Positions 35,124 through 41,561 of a DNA stretch of 41,561 nucleotides are shown here, piece after piece. Every line of letters starts with the position of its first letter. Position 1 is the stretch's first letter. The notes beneath the pieces are model-generated. The model made no database searches. It had not been told where the DNA came from and worked only from the letters and a program-made list of their open reading frames with translations. The stretch is from Azoarcus sp. (GTDB lineage Bacteria; Pseudomonadota; Gammaproteobacteria; Burkholderiales; Rhodocyclaceae): contig JAITQD010000014.1 in assembly GCA_031289095.1 (NCBI GenBank), positions 1 through 41,561 of the forward strand. The letters are read 5' to 3'. The translations under genes and the position numbers were made by a program.

Positions 35124-35932
35124 GGAAACCATCGCAGTGTCTCATGAAGCCGCACCACGCTGCCTGTCACGATCAGGGCGGGCGGCCCGATTTTTGCCGC
35201 ACGCAGGCGGGCGGGGAAGTCGGCGAGGTTGCTGAAAAGCGTTTCCTGGGTTTTCAGGGTGCCGTGCCGCACCACGGCGACGGGGGTTGCGGCGGGCAGG
35301 CCGTGCGCGATGAGACGCGCGCTGATTTCTTCGGCGGCGGCGATGCCCATGTAGAACACGACGGTCTGGCAAGGCCGTGCGAGCGCGGCCCAGTCGATGC
35401 CGACGCTGCCGTTTTTGAGGTGCCCGGTGACGAAGGTCAACATCTGGGCGTGCTCGCGGTGTGTGAGGGGGAAGCCCGCGTAGGCGGCGCAACCGGCGGC
35501 GGCGGTGATGCCGGGCACGACCTCGAACGGAATGCCGGCGGCCACCAGCACTTCGAGTTCCTCGCCGCCCCGCCCGAAAATGAACGGATCGCCCCCCTTC
35601 AGGCGCACCACCGCCAGGTTCTCCCGCGCCAGTTTCGTCAGCATGGTGTTGATCTGCGCCTGCGGCAGGGTGTGGCGCGAGGCTTCCTTGCCGGCGTAGA
35701 TGAGTCTCGCGCCGGGGCGCGCAAGCGTGATGATGCCGTCGCCCACGAGGTGGTCATAGACAATGGCGTCCGCCTGGGCGATCAGGCGCGCAGCCTTGAG
35801 CGTGAGCAGGTCGGGGTCGCCCGGCCCCGCGCCGACCAGCCAGACCTTGCCGGGCTGCAATCTGGCATGCGGCGCAGGCGCGACGGACGGAGACATAACG
35901 GGTATTCCGGCACAATTATTTTCGTGGTTCAT
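35120..35932 (-). CDS. nirE: Uroporphyrinogen-III C-methyltransferase of heme d1 synthesis
   Basis: This SAM-dependent enzyme methylates uroporphyrinogen III twice to give precorrin-2, the entry to siroheme and heme d1. The 270-residue product shows KVWLVGAGPGDPDLLTLKA, VRLKGGDPFIFGRGGEE, and PVAVVRHGTLKTQET, all hallmarks of the SUMT family. Similar enzymes also feed cobalamin (CobA) or siroheme (CysG). Its position opposite nirS and beside dnr is why I call it NirE. The start at 35932 is not preceded by a clear Shine-Dalgarno; a start at 35896 (MSPSVAP) is possible. Confidence 0.85.
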   Translation of the reverse strand: MNHENNCAGIPVMSPSVAPAPHARLQPGKVWLVGAGPGDPDLLTLKAARLIAQADAIVYDHLVGDGIITLARPGARLIYAGKEASRHTLPQAQINTMLTKLARENLAVVRLKGGDPFIFGRGGEELEVLVAAGIPFEVVPGITAAAGCAAYAGFPLTHREHAQMLTFVTGHLKNGSVGIDWAALARPCQTVVFYMGIAAAEEISARLIAHGLPAATPVAVVRHGTLKTQETLFSNLADFPARLRAAKIGPPALIVTGSVVRLHETLRWFP

Positions 35933-36049
35933 TTTTTATTTTCGCATGAATATTGTTCGGCGATTCGCGTGTGGCGGCGGCATTGAATGATGAATCGTTT
36001 CAGGAAAAAGGAAGCTGTCTTATTTAAAGTTCTGACGGCCTGAATGACT

Positions 36050-36063
36050 TTAATACAGATCAA
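36050..36063. promoter_or_regulatory. FNR/DNR-type box in the nirE-nirS intergenic region
   Basis: TTAATACAGATCAA matches TTGAT-N4-ATCAA at 9 of 10 defined positions. It is centred 101 bp before the nirS ATG and about 124 bp before the nirE start, so it could serve both directions. The rest of the 225-bp gap is AT-rich but shows no second good box. Confidence 0.75.
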
Positions 36064-36154
36064 GGAAATCAGGTTTTCGTCACACCATTATTCTCCGGCA
36101 GGACGCGCGTGACCGTGCGCGGTATGCAATCAATTCGTTTGAGTCAGGGAGTGA

Positions 36155-37846
<1,692 letters not shown>

Positions 37847-37858
37847 TTCGCTGAGGAC

Positions 37859-37887
37859 GGCGGGTCGGCATGGCATGTCGGCCCGCC
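37859..37887 (+). repeat. Stable hairpin between nirS and the next gene
   Basis: GGCGGGTCGGCAT and ATGTCGGCCCGCC flank a 3-nt loop and can pair over 13 bp in RNA with two G-U wobbles. No T tract follows. It starts 12 bp after the nirS stop and could stabilise nirS mRNA or reduce downstream expression. Confidence 0.75.
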
Positions 37888-37901
37888 GGAATAGAAAGGG
37901 A

Positions 37902-38240
37902 ATGCGCCGGACAGTTTTTGCTTTGGCCGGTTTTCTGTTACCGCTGCTTGTGACAGGCGCGCACGCGGAAGAAGGCGCATCCGAACCGGAATCCACGCGC
38001 CAGCAGGCGCTGGTACACCTCGTGCGGCAGGACTGCGGTGCGTGCCATGGCCTGCGCCTCACCGGCGGACTGGGGCCGCCGCTCACACCGGCAAGCCTGG
38101 AAAAATGGCCGCCCGAACTGCTGGCCGCCACCATCGTGGCAGGGCGTCCGGGCACGCCGATGCCGCCCTGGCGGCAGTTTTTGACCGACACGGAAGCCGT
38201 CTGGATCGCCCGGCAACTGCAGCAAGGATTTCCCGAATGA
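37902..38240 (+). CDS. nirC: Small periplasmic c-type cytochrome (NirC-like)
   Basis: A 112-residue monoheme cytochrome c with a signal peptide (about 1-22, core VFALAGFLLPLLVTGAHA) and one heme site CGACH at 45-49. A Met ligand is likely in GTPMPPW. NirC-type cytochromes pass electrons to NirS or assist d1 maturation. The ATG was chosen because it gives a proper signal peptide and lies just after GAAAGGG; an ATG at 37875 lies inside a hairpin. Its TGA overlaps the nirF ATG. The name rests on position more than sequence; cytochrome c55X is the nearest alternative. Confidence 0.75.
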   Translation: MRRTVFALAGFLLPLLVTGAHAEEGASEPESTRQQALVHLVRQDCGACHGLRLTGGLGPPLTPASLEKWPPELLAATIVAGRPGTPMPPWRQFLTDTEAVWIARQLQQGFPE

Positions 38241-39412
38241 AAACAAAAAGCCTGTGGCGTGTTCTATCCCTCTGCGCCGTCGCGCTGGCGGGCTGCCAGC
38301 ATGCGCCGCTGCGAGGCACGGGCGATCTGGGTCTGGTCATCGAGCGCGCCAATGGCTGTGTGACCCTGGTCGATACTACGGCCCGCCAGGCCTATGGTCG
38401 CGTGTGCGGAATGGGCGACCTTTCGCACGCCTCCGCCGTGTTCTCGCGCGATGGGCGCTATGCCTACGTGTTCGGGCGTGACGGCGGTCTCACCAAGCTC
38501 GACCTGCTCGAAGCGCGCATCGAGCGGCGCGTCATCCAGTCTGGCAACGCCATCGGCGGGGCCATTTCGCAGAACGGGCGCATTGTTGTTGCGCAGAACT
38601 ACACGCCGGGCGGCATCAAGGCGTTCGACGCGGACACGCTCGCGCCCATTGCCGAAGTGGCGGCGGAATACGCGCCGGGGCAGCTTTCCAAAGTTGTGGG
38701 GTTGGCCGATGCGCCCGGACAACGCTTTGCCTACGCGCTTTTCGACGCGGGCGAGATTTGGGTGAGCGATTTCAGCAATCCCGCCCATCCGGCGACGCAA
38801 CGCTTCGCGGCGGGCCGCCAGCCCTACGATGGACTGGTGACGCCGGATGGCCGCCACTATCTCGCCGGTCTGTTCGGCGAGGACGGCGTAGCGCTGCTCG
38901 ATCTCTGGCGGCTTGGGGACGGCAGCCGGAAAATCCTGCCACAGTACGGAGAACACGAAGAAAAGCGGCCAGTCTTCAAGATGCCGCACCTGCGCGGCTG
39001 GGCGCTGGCGGGCGGCAAGGCGTATCTGCCCGCGATAGGCCGGCACGAAGTGATGGTTGTCGACACCGCGACCTGGCGGGAACTCGCCCGCATTCCCGTA
39101 CGCGGCCAGCCGGTGTTCGTCATGGCCCGGCCAGACGGACGGCAGGTGTGGGTGAACTTTGCCTTGCCCGACAACGGCAAAATCGACGTCATCGACACCC
39201 TGCGTGGCGAAGTCGAACACCGGCTGGAACCGGGCCGCGCCATCCTGCACCTCGAATTCACCCCACGCGGCGAGGAAGTCTGGCTGTCGGCGCGCGACGA
39301 CGGCAAGGTGCTGATCTACGACACTGCGCGCTTCGCCAGGGTGGGCGAGATGGCGGTCGACAGCCCATCCGGGATTTTCTTCACCAGCCGTGCGCATCGC
39401 ATCGGTTTTTGA
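38237..39412 (+). CDS. nirF: Heme d1 biosynthesis protein NirF (lipoprotein)
   Basis: NirF acts late in heme d1 synthesis and resembles the d1 propeller domain of NirS without its heme c. The 391-residue product has a lipoprotein signal with Cys20 in ALAGC, which predicts anchoring to a periplasm-facing membrane. The body repeats beta-propeller blades of the YVFGRDGGLTKLD and VWVNFALPDNGKIDVID type. It overlaps the upstream gene by ATGA. Sequence and context both match NirF, although NirN is a related protein. Confidence 0.92.
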   Translation: MKTKSLWRVLSLCAVALAGCQHAPLRGTGDLGLVIERANGCVTLVDTTARQAYGRVCGMGDLSHASAVFSRDGRYAYVFGRDGGLTKLDLLEARIERRVIQSGNAIGGAISQNGRIVVAQNYTPGGIKAFDADTLAPIAEVAAEYAPGQLSKVVGLADAPGQRFAYALFDAGEIWVSDFSNPAHPATQRFAAGRQPYDGLVTPDGRHYLAGLFGEDGVALLDLWRLGDGSRKILPQYGEHEEKRPVFKMPHLRGWALAGGKAYLPAIGRHEVMVVDTATWRELARIPVRGQPVFVMARPDGRQVWVNFALPDNGKIDVIDTLRGEVEHRLEPGRAILHLEFTPRGEEVWLSARDDGKVLIYDTARFARVGEMAVDSPSGIFFTSRAHRIGF

Positions 39413-39419
39413 CACCCGC

Positions 39420-40406
39420 ATGGATGCCGCTGCCGAATTTTGCCTGCTGAACGATTTCCAGCGCGATTTTCCGCTCTGTCCGCGCCCGTTCGCCGAACTG
39501 GGGCGGCGGCTGGGGCTGTCGGAGCGCGACGTGATCGCGGCACTCGGCGACCTGCGACGGGCGGGTAAGATCGGTCGCGTTGGCGCAGTGTTCGCGCCCA
39601 ACCGCGTCGGCGCGTCGACACTTGCCGCCTTGCGCGTGCCTGAACCCGCGCTGGCGGACATCGCCGCGCGGATTGGGCAGTTCCCCGGCGTCAATCACAA
39701 CTATGAGCGCGAGCACCGCTTCAACCTGTGGTTCGTCGTCACCGCCACCAGCCAGGACGACTTGCAGGCGACGTTGTGCGAAATCGGGCGGGAAGCTGGT
39801 TGTGCGCCGCTGTCGCTGCCGCTCGTGGAAGCGTTTCACATCGACCTCGGCTTTCCGCTGGACAGCGAGCGTTCCCCCAACCGGCTTTGTCGACGGCCCC
39901 CGGAAAGAGAGGCTGTGCAAAGCGCCGGAGGCATCGAATCGGCGCGGGATCGCCGTCTGATTGCGGCCCTGCGGGACGGTCTGCCCATGGCGGAAAGCCC
40001 CTATGCGCTTTTGGCCGGACAAGCCGGCATGACGGAAAACGAAGTCCTGACGCGCCTCGGGCACTGGCTGGCGCAGGGGGTCGTGCGGCGGCTGGGCGTC
40101 GTCGTACGCCATCGTGCCCTGGGCTACGTCGCCAACGCCATGCTGGTGTTCGACGCGCCGGACGACGAAGCAACGCGAATCGGCGAAGCCCTCGCGGACG
40201 AGCCGCATGTCTCCCTGTGCTACCGGCGCACCCGCGCCGCGCCGGAATGGCCCTACAACCTTTTCTGCATGCTGCACGGGCGCGAGCGCGTCGGCGTGCG
40301 GGCGCGGATCGAACACCTGCGCGCGCGCCACGGCCTGCACCATCTGGCGCATGACGTTCTGTTTTCGCGCCGCTGTTTCAAACAAACGGGAGCGCACTAT
40401 GGATGA
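39420..40406 (+). CDS. nirDL: Siroheme decarboxylase subunits NirD and NirL fused
   Basis: NirD, L, G and H form the siroheme decarboxylase that removes two acetate carboxyls to give 12,18-didecarboxysiroheme. The 328-residue product contains two AsnC/Lrp-like halves of about 160 residues. The first has HNYEREHRFNLWFV (NirD type), and the second has CYRRTRAAPEWPYNLFCMLHG (NirL type). Each half starts with a winged-helix DNA-binding-like fold that has become an enzyme scaffold. A GTG at 39390 overlapping nirF is an alternative start. The fused form occurs in several denitrifiers. The 3' end overlaps nirG by 8 bp. Confidence 0.9.
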   Translation: MDAAAEFCLLNDFQRDFPLCPRPFAELGRRLGLSERDVIAALGDLRRAGKIGRVGAVFAPNRVGASTLAALRVPEPALADIAARIGQFPGVNHNYEREHRFNLWFVVTATSQDDLQATLCEIGREAGCAPLSLPLVEAFHIDLGFPLDSERSPNRLCRRPPEREAVQSAGGIESARDRRLIAALRDGLPMAESPYALLAGQAGMTENEVLTRLGHWLAQGVVRRLGVVVRHRALGYVANAMLVFDAPDDEATRIGEALADEPHVSLCYRRTRAAPEWPYNLFCMLHGRERVGVRARIEHLRARHGLHHLAHDVLFSRRCFKQTGAHYG

Positions 40407-40896
40407 CGACCTATGGCGGCGACCGGGCTACAACGCCGCGCTAGACGAAACCGACCGCCGCATCATCAACGCCTTGCAGGACGGCCTGCCGCTGTACGAA
40501 CGTCCCTATGCCGCCGCAGCGGCCCCCCTCGGACTGGACGAGGACGAACTGCTCGCCCGCCTGCAAGCCTTGCTGGCGCGCAAAGCGCTCACCCGCTTCG
40601 GCCCCATGTTCCAGGCGGAACGTCTCGGCGGCGCGTTTACGCTCGCCGCCATGCAGGTGCCGGAAGCGGACTGGGCGCGCACCGTCGAAGCCGTCAACGC
40701 CCTGCCGGAAGTCGCGCACAACTACCGGCGCGACCATGCCCTCAACATGTGGTTTGTACTGGCCGCCGCGACGCCCGCCAGCATCGGACGGGCCATTGCG
40801 CGCATCGAGGCGGAAACGGGGCTGCCCGTGTTGAGCTTTCCGAAAGAAAAAGAATATTTCGTCGAAATGAAACTGCGCGCACGGGAGCCCGCATGA
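40399..40896 (+). CDS. nirG: Siroheme decarboxylase subunit NirG
   Basis: A 165-residue AsnC/Lrp-like subunit of the siroheme decarboxylase. The N-terminal helix-turn-helix region (DETDRRIINALQDGLPLYER) is followed by the ligand-binding RAM-like domain with HNYRRDHALNMWFVLAA. This places it with NirD and NirG rather than NirL and NirH, which carry the CYRR-PYNLF motif. Its ATG lies inside nirDL and its TGA inside the nirH ATG, so the three are tightly coupled. NirD and NirG are hard to tell apart on motif alone; order decides. Confidence 0.85.
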   Translation: MDDDLWRRPGYNAALDETDRRIINALQDGLPLYERPYAAAAAPLGLDEDELLARLQALLARKALTRFGPMFQAERLGGAFTLAAMQVPEADWARTVEAVNALPEVAHNYRRDHALNMWFVLAAATPASIGRAIARIEAETGLPVLSFPKEKEYFVEMKLRAREPA

Positions 40897-41420
40897 ACAC
40901 GCCGGACGATGCGCCCGATGCGGTGGATTTTGCCTTGGCGCGGGCGACACAAGGCGGGTTGCCGCTCGTGCCGCGTCCCTGGCTCGCGCTCGGCGAACGT
41001 CTCGGACTCACCGAGCACGACGTGATGCGCCGCTTCCAGGCCATGCTGGACAAAGGCATCGTGCGGCGGATTGGCGCCGCGCCCAACCATTACGCCCTCG
41101 GTTACGCCGCCAACGGCATGAGCGTGTGGGACGTGGCGGACGAACGGGTCGACGCGCTGGGCGAAAAAATTGCCGCACTCGACTTTGTTACCCACTGCTA
41201 CCGCCGCCCGCGCCGTCCGCCGCACTGGCCCTACAACCTGTTCGCCATGCTGCACGGTGCGGAACGCGCGGAAGTCGAACGGCAGATGTACACCCTCCGC
41301 AGCCTGCTCGGCGGCGCCTGCCGCAGCGGGGATGTTCTGTTTTCCAGCCGCATCCTGAAAAAAACCGGGCTGCGCCTGACGGGCGACACCGGCGGAAAAA
41401 ACCCGGCATGTTCCGCCTGA
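40893..41420 (+). CDS. nirH: Siroheme decarboxylase subunit NirH
   Basis: A 175-residue AsnC/Lrp-like subunit with the family motif THCYRRPRRPPHWPYNLFAML, followed by HGAE, typical of NirH and NirL. The helix-turn-helix portion (LTEHDVMRRFQAMLDKGIVRRI) is kept. It overlaps nirG by ATGA and its stop lies 13 bp inside nirJ. The last 20 residues are polar and poorly conserved. The assignment to NirH over NirL follows gene order. Confidence 0.87.
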   Translation: MNTPDDAPDAVDFALARATQGGLPLVPRPWLALGERLGLTEHDVMRRFQAMLDKGIVRRIGAAPNHYALGYAANGMSVWDVADERVDALGEKIAALDFVTHCYRRPRRPPHWPYNLFAMLHGAERAEVERQMYTLRSLLGGACRSGDVLFSSRILKKTGLRLTGDTGGKNPACSA

Positions 41421-41561
41421 GCCGCTTCATTGCCGAAATCGACGCCCCGACGCCCGCCGGGCCGCGCCGCAACCTGCCTGGCCCCGTCGTCATCTGGAAC
41501 CTCACCCGGCGCTGCAACCTCACCTGCAAACACTGCTACGCCGTCTCGACCGATACGCACT
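41408..41561 (+). CDS. nirJ: Heme d1 biosynthesis radical SAM protein, 5' end only
   Basis: NirJ is a radical SAM enzyme that removes propionate side chains from didecarboxysiroheme on the way to heme d1. Only 51 codons are inside the window. They read MFRLSRFIAEIDAPTPAGPR onward and include the radical SAM cluster motif CxxxCxxC at Cys36, Cys40 and Cys43 (CNLTCKHC). The ATG overlaps the nirH stop region, consistent with co-translation. The C-terminal SPASM-like part lies beyond the right edge. Confidence 0.93.
   Translation, partial: MFRLSRFIAEIDAPTPAGPRRNLPGPVVIWNLTRRCNLTCKHCYAVSTDTH

Noticed and set aside
35983-36000. A second FNR-like site near TTGAATGATGAATC
   Set aside because: Too few matches to TTGAT-N4-ATCAA, and the right half is not an inverted copy.

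Overview
The window is GC-rich, densely packed bacterial chromosome that includes the replication-origin neighbourhood of what looks like a denitrifying betaproteobacterium, probably from the Rhodocyclales. The reasons are the gyrB-dnaN-dnaA and parA-parB-atpIBEFHAGDC order, the protein sequences, and the cytochrome cd1 (nirS) plus cytochrome-c-dependent nor gene sets. The genus cannot be fixed from sequence alone.

Layout. Positions 1-3433 (minus strand) hold the 5' end of gyrB, dnaN and dnaA. The dnaA upstream region has one perfect DnaA box (3600-3608) and is the oriC candidate. The usual rpmH neighbour is missing; in its place is a small coupled ORF and a membrane-anchored family 3 glycoside hydrolase (3797-5373). 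Positions 5417-10514 carry the strangest locus: a 1232-residue protein with four N-terminal membrane helices and about 34 in-frame copies of a 25-residue coiled-coil repeat, followed by a single-span, probably periplasmic partner with just two cysteines. Then come parA and parB (10702-12357), the complete F1Fo ATP synthase operon (12494-19421) closed by a strong terminator, and hemA-prfA-prmC with stop/start overlaps (19626-22794).

Positions 22931-28188 are accessory: a PatB-type C-S lyase, a divergent metallo-beta-lactamase-fold hydrolase, and an autotransporter whose N-terminal passenger resembles DUF6273 and lies in DNA of lower GC. From 28335 to the right edge is a denitrification island: norCBQD, a DUF59 protein, a multi-pass membrane protein, a DNR-type regulator and nirE on the minus strand, and divergently nirS, a small cytochrome c, nirF, a fused nirDL, nirG, nirH and the start of nirJ.

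How it works together. NirS reduces nitrite to NO and NorBC reduces NO to N2O, while NorQ and NorD help mature or activate NorBC. NirE supplies precorrin-2, NirDL/G/H decarboxylate siroheme, and NirF and NirJ carry out later steps of heme d1 synthesis. FNR/DNR-type boxes precede both norC and nirS, and a DNR-like regulator is encoded between them, so the island looks self-regulated. The best candidate for an undescribed system is the giant coiled-coil protein and its partner between the origin and parAB. Its layout recalls ZorA/ZorB or ExbB/ExbD-type motors, but no homology was demonstrated here.
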